Assembly (NCBI GenBank): GCA_947632155.1
Contig: CANROF010000023.1
Location: 1 to 39,278, forward strand
Reading direction: 5' to 3'
DNA length: 39,278 nt
From: an uncultured Oscillospiraceae bacterium
Lineage (GTDB): Bacteria > Bacillota > Clostridia > Oscillospirales > Oscillospiraceae
Positions 11,101 to 17,394 of this stretch are shown piece by piece. The translations under genes and the position numbers were made by a program. Every line of letters begins with the position of its first letter. Positions within the stretch are counted from its first letter, which is position 1. A model generated the notes under the pieces. The model saw only the letters and a program-made list of their open reading frames with translations. It was not told where the DNA came from and did no database searches.

Positions 11101-12145
11101 GACGCCCCCGGACACCCGCTATTACCTGACGGTGATTTTAGTCTATAACGAGAGCCTGCTCACCCATGAGCTGCCCCGCCAGGGGCTGGACCCGGACGGC
11201 CTTGTGCCGTTGCTGCGGCCCGACCACGTGGAGGCGCTGGACCGCTGGTCCCAGGCCGGGGTGTTCAGCGGCCGGGACGGCCAGCCCGACGGGGATGCGG
11301 AGCTCACCCGGGCGGACCTCATGGACATTTACGCGTCCCTCTTGGCGCTGGAGGAGGAGGCGGACGTCTCCGCCTACGACGACGTGCCCGCGGACGCGTG
11401 GTACGCCGCCTCCGTGGCGAAGTGCGTGGAGGCCGGCATCTTCTCCGGCTCCGGCGGGAAGCTCACGCCGGAGGAGCCGGTACAGCGGGAGATTTTGCTC
11501 TTCACCCTCTCCCGGGTGCTTGGGATACAGCCGCGCAACGAAACGCCGGTGGAATTTGAGGACGGCGGGGACATCTCCGGCTTTGCCCGGGGGTACATCA
11601 ACGCCCTCACGGACCTTGGCATCGTGGACGGCTATGACGGCGCGGCCCTGGCGCCCAAGGAGGTCGTGACTCTGGGCGAGGCGGCGGAGTATCTGGACCG
11701 CCTCCTGGGCCAGGTCATAACCGAGGACGGCGAGCACGCCATTTCGGACACGGAGAACCTGAAATTCACCCTAATCACCGCCAAAAACGCCTCTCTCACC
11801 GGCTTTTACAACGGCCGGCCCATCGTCCTGTGGTCCCGGGGCGGGACCGTGGACCTGGGCGGCGTTACCGGCGGGGCTATCCTGAACGTAATGGCCCCGG
11901 ACGTAAGCGTAGTCAACGCCGCGCCGGGCACGGTCGTCCGCGCCTCCGCCGCCGCGGAGAATTTGACGGTCAACGGCCAGGCCGTGGACCCGGGCGCCGA
12001 GTACACCGTCCCCGAGCCCGCCCCGGAGGGCGACGATACCCAGCAGCCCCCGGAGGGTGACGACGCCCAGCAGCCCCCGGAGGGTGACGATACCCAGCAG
12101 TCCCCGGATGGGGAGCCCGTGGAGGGCGGGGAGGTCGGGGAATGA
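8117..12145 (+). CDS. PilM-PilN-like fusion with SLH domains
   Basis: This 1342-residue protein appears to join pilus alignment parts that are normally separate. Residues 1 to about 345 resemble a PilM-type actin-like cytosolic domain. A single membrane helix lies near 355-380 (YGLFAAGAAALIGGVFAF), followed by a coiled coil (about 382-410) and a PilN-like extracellular alpha/beta domain (about 440-520, LPLLLEELEDVLPKNSSVTEIRI). Next are an unrecognised helical domain (540-775), about ten PGTD/PGTN repeats (nt 10446-10584), a second unrecognised region, three SLH motifs (about 1030-1206), and the same beta module as in the SLH protein at 301. It ends in three EGDDTQQPPE-like units (nt 12026-12115). 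The start is ATG 8117 with GAGGT 6 nt upstream. Its stop overlaps the PilO-like start (ATGA). The PilM and PilN assignments rest on position, topology and weak pattern similarity; the SLH call is firm. Confidence 0.8.
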   Translation: MRKKLSGKGLVILLDSAAMALEVTRLGSRRARAKERIVLDLAPGAVADGVIVDVPGVTELLRSTIEEKKLKGIRKAVFCLCSTQILMEEASISGVEPKWLGKMIATNRDLYFPVNTEEYQITYAKTGSQPDADGKPATQVRIWATPKELLRGYYQVANDCGLSVAAVDFCGNSFISAAQAAYSADRDRPRRGITLTGRARPKKAGDGDSQLPGDAAERPAEAGTELYLLAETDFLLLTFVSAGTTVMQRYLRRDGVFTGELEEARLAVALYNSAEGAPGGELRATLLGGMSTDGEYAEKLRRTLGLELRTPETPEGAESAADAAWYLCDGAALTTLNFGDPEMDKPKRYSVVSQVWQYGLFAAGAAALIGGVFAFSYPFSDKQAQLESLETTLRTKQNEFARSSDFSSNYSAYQDAYLGYLSDWRTVLGYYQYVTDEDGNITGRVYVPGILRSYNDNLPLLLEELEDVLPKNSSVTEIRIESGAMALQIASETKEDAANLLSDLRYNLTYSALYPGYITSLSQGQGVSVWDTGVSGALAQILAANEEPPTEGGVNTEDIEDYWPENVDREALEAALATLDPEQRPVIEAMIHRGPGAEYTQEELSVAADVAQGLDAGQRKLFASALGWEEGYGYTLSELLPEADFNLKREALENMLHNPMALYRFGTLALEDMGKTADPETGEVGSLLAAAYADDIVWLMINEDLDIYALMSDATMDDAQTIIAVFPLISRVPVDEDENVEATVNLIGTDPELSDYYAYYLAVALDYPRRDSSNPGPGTDPGTDPGTNPGTDPGTDPGTDPGTDPGTDPGTGTDPGTGTNPGGGFSGLLDKVLPYRWERDPETGLPINPETSRPLDPARDEDAFSQLLRKTMTDAGIDPRDIDWTKIDWYSNSENPKTYMNSLIEQVGLLWAQSQIGGLIPGGGELPSGGDRDNIINALRSLASGMGLDLDSLGIDLDSMSLEQLQSMLGSLGGSLPGGFDPGTLLPGGGSQEPETPPDTRYYLTVILVYNESLLTHELPRQGLDPDGLVPLLRPDHVEALDRWSQAGVFSGRDGQPDGDAELTRADLMDIYASLLALEEEADVSAYDDVPADAWYAASVAKCVEAGIFSGSGGKLTPEEPVQREILLFTLSRVLGIQPRNETPVEFEDGGDISGFARGYINALTDLGIVDGYDGAALAPKEVVTLGEAAEYLDRLLGQVITEDGEHAISDTENLKFTLITAKNASLTGFYNGRPIVLWSRGGTVDLGGVTGGAILNVMAPDVSVVNAAPGTVVRASAAAENLTVNGQAVDPGAEYTVPEPAPEGDDTQQPPEGDDAQQPPEGDDTQQSPDGEPVEGGEVGE
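10446..10584 (+). repeat. 12-bp repeats coding PGTD linker
   Basis: About ten 12-bp units encode Pro-Gly-Thr-Asp/Asn, with many synonymous changes between them. They form a flexible linker in the extracellular part of the PilM/PilN-SLH protein. The count could vary between strains and so change linker length through the cell wall. Confidence 0.85.
12026..12115 (+). repeat. Three 30-bp units at C-terminus of SLH fusion
   Basis: Three nearly identical 30-bp units encode EGDDTQQPPE-like decapeptides, acidic and Pro/Gln-rich, at the C-terminal end of the PilM/PilN-SLH protein. Confidence 0.8.
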
Positions 12146-12759
12146 AATTCCTGTCAAAATACTGGAAGGCCCTTGTGGCCATCCTCATGGCCGCGGCCTC
12201 CGTGCCGCTTTTCCTGAAGGCCCAAAGCCGGAGTGAGGAATATGACCGCCAGCAGCAGAACCTGAACACCTCCATCGCTGCCGTGCAGGCCGGAATAGAC
12301 GCCAACAGCAGCTACGCCGGCGTGCAGGGGGCCATCGACGGGGAGCTTGAGCGGCTGGACGCCAGCCGCCGGAGACTCTATGACCGCTTCCCCGCGGCGC
12401 TCCTGGAGGAGGACCAGATCCGGTACATCCTGTATCTGGAGGAGGTCTTCGGCGGGGAGATCAGCTTCGCCTTCGCCCAGGAAATGCCCGTGGCGACGCT
12501 CAGCGACGGCAATTACATCGGCGGCATGACCTTCACGCTGAACTACCAGACCACGTATCAGGGCTTCAAGGACCTGGTGACGTACCTGGCCTCCGACAGC
12601 CGCGTGGCCTCCGTCCGGGTGGCGACGCTGGACTATGTGCAGGAGCAGGACATCGCCGCCGGGACCATCACCCTGACGCTGTATACCGTCTCCGCCAACG
12701 AATACGAGCCGCCCGAGGCCTCGGAGCACGACACAGGCAAGGGCACCATCTTTGAGTGA
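12142..12759 (+). CDS. PilO-like pilus alignment protein
   Basis: This 205-residue protein has the PilO layout: a short cytoplasmic N-terminus, one membrane helix (about 9-26, WKALVAILMAAASVPLFL), a coiled coil (about 30-80, SEEYDRQQQNLNTSIAAVQ and on), and a C-terminal ferredoxin-like domain (about 110-185). PilO pairs with PilN outside the membrane to link the motor platform to the filament. It follows the PilN-like gene with a 4-nt overlap, which matches the usual pilM-N-O order. Sequence similarity is too weak to be decisive, so the call rests on topology and position. No pilP or secretin gene follows. Confidence 0.72.
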   Translation: MKFLSKYWKALVAILMAAASVPLFLKAQSRSEEYDRQQQNLNTSIAAVQAGIDANSSYAGVQGAIDGELERLDASRRRLYDRFPAALLEEDQIRYILYLEEVFGGEISFAFAQEMPVATLSDGNYIGGMTFTLNYQTTYQGFKDLVTYLASDSRVASVRVATLDYVQEQDIAAGTITLTLYTVSANEYEPPEASEHDTGKGTIFE

Positions 12760-12766
12760 GGCCGTC

Positions 12767-13177
12767 ATGAAAAGGAAGATTTTCGGAAATAAAGGGGGCT
12801 TTACCTTGGTGGAGGTGGTGGCCGCCATGGTGGTGCTGGCCATCATCGCTGCCCCCGTGGGCGGGGCCCTGGCCGTGTCCTGGCGCGTCAACGCCTACGC
12901 CGACCGGGTCATGCAGGCGCGCCTGGACGTCTCCACCGCCGCCGAGACGCTGATGGCGAAAGGGATAGACGTCGATAAAATTAATGCAGACAACTACTAC
13001 ACGGAAAGTTTCCCCGGTTCTGAAAAAGTTATAATTCAGGCTAAGTCCGTTACTGAATCTGGCTTAGTAAACAACCTTTACGAAGTCACCATAACCAGCA
13101 ATACCTTAAATTCCGTTAGCGTGACCACACATATTCGCGCCATGGGCGTGGGCGACGGGGAGGGGAGTGGGACATGA
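12767..13177 (+). CDS. Minor prepilin, GspI/PilV-like
   Basis: This 136-residue prepilin has the leader MKRKIFGNKG, cleavage G11/F12, FTLVE with Glu5, and the helix VVAAMVVLAIIAAPVGGALAV. I favour the ATG at 12767 over the in-frame TTG at 12752, which lies inside the pilO-like gene; the TGAGG just upstream is a modest ribosome site. FTLVEVVAAMVVLAI resembles GspI/PilV minor pilins. The middle of the gene (about 12960-13130) is AT-rich. It ends overlapping the next ORF by 4 nt. Confidence 0.82.
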   Translation: MKRKIFGNKGGFTLVEVVAAMVVLAIIAAPVGGALAVSWRVNAYADRVMQARLDVSTAAETLMAKGIDVDKINADNYYTESFPGSEKVIIQAKSVTESGLVNNLYEVTITSNTLNSVSVTTHIRAMGVGDGEGSGT

Positions 13178-13701
13178 GGCTTATAAAAAAGCTCCGTTCC
13201 CGCGGCGGCTACGCCATGGTGTACGTGGTGGTGGCCATGACGCTGATGCTTGCCGTGGTGGGCGGCATCACCGCCACCGCCGCCCGGAACCTCCAGACCC
13301 AGCAGTCCGCCGTCTCCATGATGGTGGACCGGTACGAAGCCGCGGGGGCGGTGGAGGCGAAGTTTGCCGAGATTGCAAAAATCGAAACCGCACCAATTGA
13401 AAGCACGGAAAGCGAATTTGATCCTGAGAGTATGTTACCGTTAGTTTTTGAGAACTTAAATTATATTATTTATTACGGCGATGACGTCAACCGCAGTTTC
13501 ACCGCTAAAATCGAAGGAGGAAGCGATAACACCACTATCACCGCATACATTTTAGTGAGGTACACAGTGACATCAACCGGCGGGACAGAGTCCACCCCGG
13601 CCGCTGATCCGCCGGAGGACCCGAAATACACCTACACCGTTACCGTCACCTCCGTGGAATATCAATCCTATAACGTGGAATACAAGGGGGCGGGGACATG
13701 A
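13174..13701 (+). CDS. Minor pilin-like protein, GspK/PilX-like, without Glu5
   Basis: This 175-residue protein has a leader MRLIKKLRSRGG followed by YAMVYVVVAMTLMLAVVGGITATAA. The G12/Y13 junction fits prepilin peptidase, but mature position 5 is Tyr rather than Glu. The known tip pseudopilin GspK and some PilX-like minor pilins also lack Glu5, which fits a filament-tip role. The C-terminal domain is Thr- and Ser-rich and partly AT-rich (about 13375-13560). It overlaps the previous and next genes by 4 nt each, so it is one unit of a translationally coupled minor-pilin operon. Confidence 0.75.
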   Translation: MRLIKKLRSRGGYAMVYVVVAMTLMLAVVGGITATAARNLQTQQSAVSMMVDRYEAAGAVEAKFAEIAKIETAPIESTESEFDPESMLPLVFENLNYIIYYGDDVNRSFTAKIEGGSDNTTITAYILVRYTVTSTGGTESTPAADPPEDPKYTYTVTVTSVEYQSYNVEYKGAGT

Positions 13702-14663
13702 GGAGCGCGCGGCGGGGATTTACCCTTGTGGAAATGGTCGTGGCGCTGGCGGCCTCGTCCATCGTGGTGCTTGCCGGGACGACCCTGGTGCTGCTGACCC
13801 TCCGGGTCCAGAGCCAAGCCTACGCCGACGTCTCCCGCCAGGACACCGCCCGCGTGGCCCTGACCATGGTGGAGACGCTGGCGGAGCAGGGCAAGCTGGA
13901 CGTCAACGCGGTGGATGACAACGGAATTGATGGCGTTCTCTACACCAGCGGGAGCAACATCTGCATCGGGGGCGGGACAGTCCTCATGACCAAAGCGGCG
14001 CTTTCTGCCGATACCCACGGCGACCGGCTCCTGACGTTGACGCTCACCGACAACGAAAGCTACGAGACATATTCCACCACCGTCTTCTGCCGCAACTGGC
14101 CCCGCCAGCCGGGGCCGTATCTGTTGAACAAGACGGAGATTTTCGCCGATTTTACGCTGCCGGAAGAGGTAATAAGTGCCCGCTACAAGCTCCTGAAAAC
14201 CGCCGTGGGGCAGTTTGGAAGCAAAGGAGAAATCAAGGGGGAAGCCCCTGAAACTACGTTCGCAGAGTGGTACAACACAACTTGGACCCCAGAAACCAAC
14301 CCGGCCTGGTGCGCGTGCTTCGTGTCCTGGTGTATAGAGAAGAATCGAGAAAGCATCCATGGGTATGACCCGACAACATATCGTCTTGGAACTGTTGCTG
14401 CCTGGACGGCGTTGATTGATCCGGACGCTTCACCTACTCCCGGCGACGTTATTATCTTTAACTTTAACAATGACGAAGACACACAGGCGGACCATGTCGG
14501 GTTAGTTTTGCGGGTGGATGGAGACACACTTTACACCGTGGAGGGCAACAACAACGACGAGGTCGTTATCGCACAATACGATAAAACAGCAGACGCAGAC
14601 ATAATCCTTGGCTATGTCGAGCTGCCATGGGATAACTCGGCGGGCACTGTGACCGGAAGTTGA
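13698..14663 (+). CDS. Minor prepilin fused to CHAP hydrolase domain
   Basis: This 321-residue protein starts as a GspJ-like minor prepilin: MRSARRG/FTLVEMVVALAAS with cleavage at G7/F8 and Glu5. Residues to about 150 look like a pilin body. Residues about 160-312 form a CHAP domain (NlpC/P60-like amidase or endopeptidase acting on peptidoglycan). Supporting motifs are AWCACFVSWC with the likely nucleophile C205, a TPGDVIIFNF strand, DHVGLV with H266, and TVEGNNN with E282/N284 as the third catalytic position. All catalytic positions look intact. Gram-positive CHAP enzymes usually carry signal peptides and wall-binding domains instead. Its DNA is AT-richer from about 14200. It overlaps its neighbours in a 4-nt style and lies just before pilD. 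Confidence 0.85.
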   Translation: MRSARRGFTLVEMVVALAASSIVVLAGTTLVLLTLRVQSQAYADVSRQDTARVALTMVETLAEQGKLDVNAVDDNGIDGVLYTSGSNICIGGGTVLMTKAALSADTHGDRLLTLTLTDNESYETYSTTVFCRNWPRQPGPYLLNKTEIFADFTLPEEVISARYKLLKTAVGQFGSKGEIKGEAPETTFAEWYNTTWTPETNPAWCACFVSWCIEKNRESIHGYDPTTYRLGTVAAWTALIDPDASPTPGDVIIFNFNNDEDTQADHVGLVLRVDGDTLYTVEGNNNDEVVIAQYDKTADADIILGYVELPWDNSAGTVTGS

Positions 14664-14665
14664 CT

Positions 14666-15439
14666 ATGTTCTACATCAAACTCTACCTCGCCCTCCTCTT
14701 TTTCGCGTTTGGGGCGGTGCTGGGCTCGTTCCTCAACTGCGCCGCCATGCGCTATGCCGCCGGGGAGAAGCTGCCCCGGGGGCGCTCCCGGTGCCCCAAA
14801 TGCGGCCGGACCCTGGGGGCGGGGGAGCTGGTGCCTGTTTTCAGTTGGCTCCTGCTGCGGGGACGCTGCCGGGGCTGTCACGAAAAAATCTCCCCGCGCT
14901 ACCCGCTGACGGAGCTCATCGGCGGCGGGGCGTACATGGCGGCGTATCTGCGCTTTGGTCTGAGCCTTTACACGGCGGAGCTGGCGGCGCTGCTGGCGGT
15001 TTTGCTGCTGCTGGCGCTCATCGACTACGACACCATGACACTCCCCGGCCCGCCCATGCTGGCCGCGCTCATTGCCTGGGCGGCGTTCCTCCCCACCCAC
15101 GCGGACCTGAAGACCCGGGCGGTGGAGGGCATTCTCACCGCCGCCGCGGTCTTCGCGGTCATCCTGGCCCTGTCCCTTGTGATGGACAAACTTTTGAAGC
15201 GGGAATCCCTGGGGGGCGGGGATCTGAAGCTCCTGGCGCTGGCGGCGCTGTATCTGGGCCCCTGGGGGACGCTGCTGATGCTCATCGTGAGCTGCGCCCT
15301 GGCCCTCCTGTTCGCCGCCGTCACGGGCGCCCGGGAGAGGGCCTTTCCCTTTGGCCCCTCCATCTGCGCCGGAACGGCCCTGACGCTCCTCTTCGGGGGA
15401 CCGGTGATAGGGTGGTACACGGGGCTGTTGAGCATTTGA
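14666..15439 (+). CDS. pilD: Prepilin peptidase and N-methyltransferase
   Basis: This 257-residue membrane aspartic protease cleaves prepilin leaders and methylates the new N-terminus. The N-terminal cytoplasmic domain keeps the zinc-type tetracysteine (C43, C46, C68, C71). The catalytic aspartates are seen in LIDYDTMTLP (D120 region) and GGGDLKL (D186). About seven hydrophobic segments follow. GGAAG at 14655-14659 supports the ATG at 14666 over the TTG at 14660. It is the last gene before a terminator-like hairpin and should process all five prepilin-like proteins of the locus. Confidence 0.93.
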   Translation: MFYIKLYLALLFFAFGAVLGSFLNCAAMRYAAGEKLPRGRSRCPKCGRTLGAGELVPVFSWLLLRGRCRGCHEKISPRYPLTELIGGGAYMAAYLRFGLSLYTAELAALLAVLLLLALIDYDTMTLPGPPMLAALIAWAAFLPTHADLKTRAVEGILTAAAVFAVILALSLVMDKLLKRESLGGGDLKLLALAALYLGPWGTLLMLIVSCALALLFAAVTGARERAFPFGPSICAGTALTLLFGGPVIGWYTGLLSI

Positions 15440-15451
15440 TACGGTTATAAG

Positions 15452-15499
15452 CGGCAGGTCCGGAAACCGGCCCGCCGTTTTATAATAATATTATTTTTT
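15452..15499 (+). terminator. Terminator after pilD
   Basis: CGGC-AGG-T-CCGG (15452-15463) pairs with CCGG-CCC-GCCG (15467-15477) with one mismatch and one bulge. TTTT and an AT-rich tract follow. It would separate the main pilus operon from the prepilin gene at 15514. Confidence 0.65.
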
Positions 15500-15513
15500 A
15501 AGGAGCGATTGTC

Positions 15514-16644
15514 ATGAAATTCTTCAAACTTCCCGACGCGCTCAACCGCAGGACCGAGGCCCGAAAACGGAAAAAACCCGTCTTGGGCTTTACCCTGGTT
15601 GAGCTGGTGATCGTCATCGCCGTCTTAGCCATCCTCTCCGGCGTCGGCGTACTGGGGTACAGCGGGTACATCGAGTACGCCAAACGCGCCGCCGATGAGG
15701 AGCTGATCTCCGCCGTCAACACCGCCTTCGCCGCCGCATGTGAAGAAAACGGGGTGGAACGCATGAGCTTGCGTATAGACGAAGCGAAGCTCGATACCAG
15801 TAATCAGCCCGCAATTAAAGGTATTCTTTCTGTTGCTGGGTTGGAGGGAGATGCATTAACGACTTTTCAGACATCTTTTAGCGACTACTTTGATGGCAAC
15901 GAGACGACTGAACTGGAAGCAATACCTATTAATGATATTCATTTCGCTAACGGAGTTTTTATTGCAGATGAGGCTACGTTGGAGGGTGCGCGGACACAGC
16001 AAGCAATCGGAGATTTCAACAATTCAAATTACCACGATAACATTGAAGGACTTGTGCAAAACGTGGAGGGTGTCACCTCGCTTTTCAGCATGGTTGTTGG
16101 AGCGAATGGTCTACTTGAGGATCGTCTCAGTTCATTGAACAGCATGGTAGATGTTCCCTCAACTGTGGAAGGACTCAAAAAACTCGGAATTACTGACGAC
16201 TCCTCCAGTACAGAGATTGCCAATGCAATGGTGCTGTATGTTGCTCAGGCCACGAGTGCTATGGAAGATACCTCCGTACTGATTGAAGACATCATGTCAG
16301 GAACATTGAACCAGAACAGAGGTCTTATGGAGCTTCCCATGATGATTGGGATGTATTCAGCCTATTACAATTCCAAATACGCTTCGGAACAGTTTAAGGA
16401 GGATTACTCGTCCGCTATGGAGAGCCCTTACGGAGTACTTATGCTTTTGATGAGTGGTGATATAGCCGGTGATTCAGGGTATACGGATTATAAGGATTAC
16501 GAGATGCGCGAAGACCTGGAGGGCTATCTGGGGGCTTTGAGACTGGTAGACCAGAACAAGGCTTCCGTGGACATTAAAGACCCGAATGCATTCTCTAATG
16601 ATGATTTTATGGCTCTCATAAAATCCGTCCTCGGTAGCACTTGA
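15514..16644 (+). CDS. Large type IV prepilin-like protein
   Basis: This 376-residue protein has a long basic leader (MKFFKLPDALNRRTEARKRKK, cleavage G25/F26), FTLVE with Glu5, and a helix LVIVIAVLAILSGVGVLGYSGYIEYAKRAADE very like that of the pilin at 7566. The mature protein (about 351 residues) is far larger than a usual pilin, and its C-terminal 290 residues are mostly helical and unrecognised. TAAGGAG at 15499-15505 precedes the ATG by 8 nt. It lies behind a terminator, so it is probably expressed separately. DNA after about 15750 is strikingly AT-rich compared with its first 200 bp. It could be a second filament subunit or an adhesin-like pilin. Confidence 0.82.
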   Translation: MKFFKLPDALNRRTEARKRKKPVLGFTLVELVIVIAVLAILSGVGVLGYSGYIEYAKRAADEELISAVNTAFAAACEENGVERMSLRIDEAKLDTSNQPAIKGILSVAGLEGDALTTFQTSFSDYFDGNETTELEAIPINDIHFANGVFIADEATLEGARTQQAIGDFNNSNYHDNIEGLVQNVEGVTSLFSMVVGANGLLEDRLSSLNSMVDVPSTVEGLKKLGITDDSSSTEIANAMVLYVAQATSAMEDTSVLIEDIMSGTLNQNRGLMELPMMIGMYSAYYNSKYASEQFKEDYSSAMESPYGVLMLLMSGDIAGDSGYTDYKDYEMREDLEGYLGALRLVDQNKASVDIKDPNAFSNDDFMALIKSVLGST

Positions 16645-16681
16645 GAGGATACAAGTAGTGATACAAGGGGACGGTTCTTTT

Positions 16682-16824
16682 TGATACAAGGGGACGGTTC
16701 TTTTGTATCATTGAGCACAACTGAAATAACATAATTCCAACGCCCTACCGGCGTTTTAGAAAACCGAATCGGAAAAGCTCGCAAGGGCCAGGTACGCGCA
16801 AGGCAATACCTGGCCCTCGTCCAT
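16682..16824. repeat. 143-bp three-hairpin repeat, copy A
   Basis: This copy contains TGATACAA (16682-16689) with TTGTATCA (16703-16710), AACGCC (16739-16744) with GGCGTT (16750-16755), and GGGCCAGGTA (16785-16794) with TACCTGGCCC (16807-16816). A partial copy of its first 22 bp precedes it at 16659-16680. The GGGGACGGTTCTTTTGTATC core resembles palindromic intergenic repeats of Firmicutes that are often linked to REP-associated transposases; no such transposase is in the window. Confidence 0.85.
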
Positions 16825-16849
16825 TCCCCGTAGCGCCCCCGGCGAATCG

Positions 16850-16992
16850 TGATACAAGGGGACGGTTCTTTTGTATCATTGAGCACAACTGAAATAACAT
16901 AATTCCAACGCCCTACCGGCGTTATAGAAAACCGAATCGGAGAATCTCGCAAGGGCCAGGTACGCGCAATGCTATACCTGGCCCTCGTCCAT
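16850..16992. repeat. 143-bp three-hairpin repeat, copy B
   Basis: This direct copy of 16682-16824 differs at 5 of 143 positions, and all five differences lie outside the three stems. The spacing between copies is 168 bp. The rest of 16993-17192 holds no gene that I can support. Confidence 0.85.
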
Positions 16993-17192
16993 CACCCTGT
17001 TAAAAAATTCCTTGAATCTGCTCCGGGCCGTTGTAAAGATGTCTTCCGTCAAGCCCCGAGGCACTGACCGGTCATCCAACGGACTTGCGCATCCTCGTAT
17101 GCGGAAAGTACTCCTCCACGGAACAGAACACCGAAAACGTAAAATTCACCTCGTTTGCCCGCCCCCGACTACTGTTTGACTACTATTTTCGA

Positions 17193-17235
17193 AAAACCTC
17201 CAAATCCCTTGCGCCGCAACGGGTTTGGAGGTTTT
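17193..17235. terminator. Strong bidirectional hairpin
   Basis: AAAACCTCCAAA (17193-17204) pairs perfectly with TTTGGAGGTTTT (17224-17235), with three further CCC/GGG pairs inside. T-rich ends on both strands make it terminator-like. No gene in the window clearly ends into it, so it may belong to a lost element. Confidence 0.5.
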
Positions 17236-17309
17236 CAAAAGGTTTTTCAAATTCACTCAAAACATCAAAAACCCGCACTTTTCAAGGGCTTTTCCTGCTG
17301 ACCTTATAA

Positions 17310-17354
17310 CTCCGACTCATGAGGGCGCAGGTTCGAATCCTGTCGGGCGTACCA
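17310..17354 (+). pseudogene. 3' half of a tRNA-Arg(CCG)
   Basis: The fragment begins at an anticodon loop CTCCGAC (anticodon CCG). It continues through the variable region, a full T arm (GCAGG-TTCGAAT-CCTGT), an acceptor strand CGGGCGT, the discriminator A, and CCA. Upstream sequence shows no D arm, and no 5' acceptor strand that would pair. Fragments running from the anticodon loop to the 3' end are the typical identity block left by tyrosine-recombinase integration into tRNA genes, so this may be an att site. Confidence 0.7.
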
Positions 17355-17356
17355 CA

Positions 17357-17394
17357 AAATAGTCTCCTGTCAGCCGACAGGAGACTATTTTTTT
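17357..17394. terminator. Bidirectional terminator
   Basis: A perfect 15-bp stem (AAATAGTCTCCTGTC at 17357-17371 with its complement at 17376-17390) surrounds an AGCC loop, with a T-run on the plus strand and a shorter one on the minus strand. It ends the tRNA-Arg fragment transcript and the minus-strand gene that stops at 17394. Confidence 0.9.

Noticed and set aside
16524-16952. 142-codon minus-strand frame with an internal repeat
   Set aside because: Its repeated peptide is a reading of the two 143-bp hairpin repeats and it runs into the pilin gene; not a protein gene.
16682-16992. Possible CRISPR array
   Set aside because: Only two copies, 143 bp each with a 25-bp gap, and no cas genes; not CRISPR.
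17085-17309. 74-codon plus-strand frame
   Set aside because: Runs through a strong hairpin and has no clear ribosome site or domain; I looked for an integrase remnant next to the tRNA fragment and could not support one.
17277-17354. Complete tRNA-Arg gene
   Set aside because: The 5' acceptor strand and D arm are absent; only the 3' part fits the cloverleaf.
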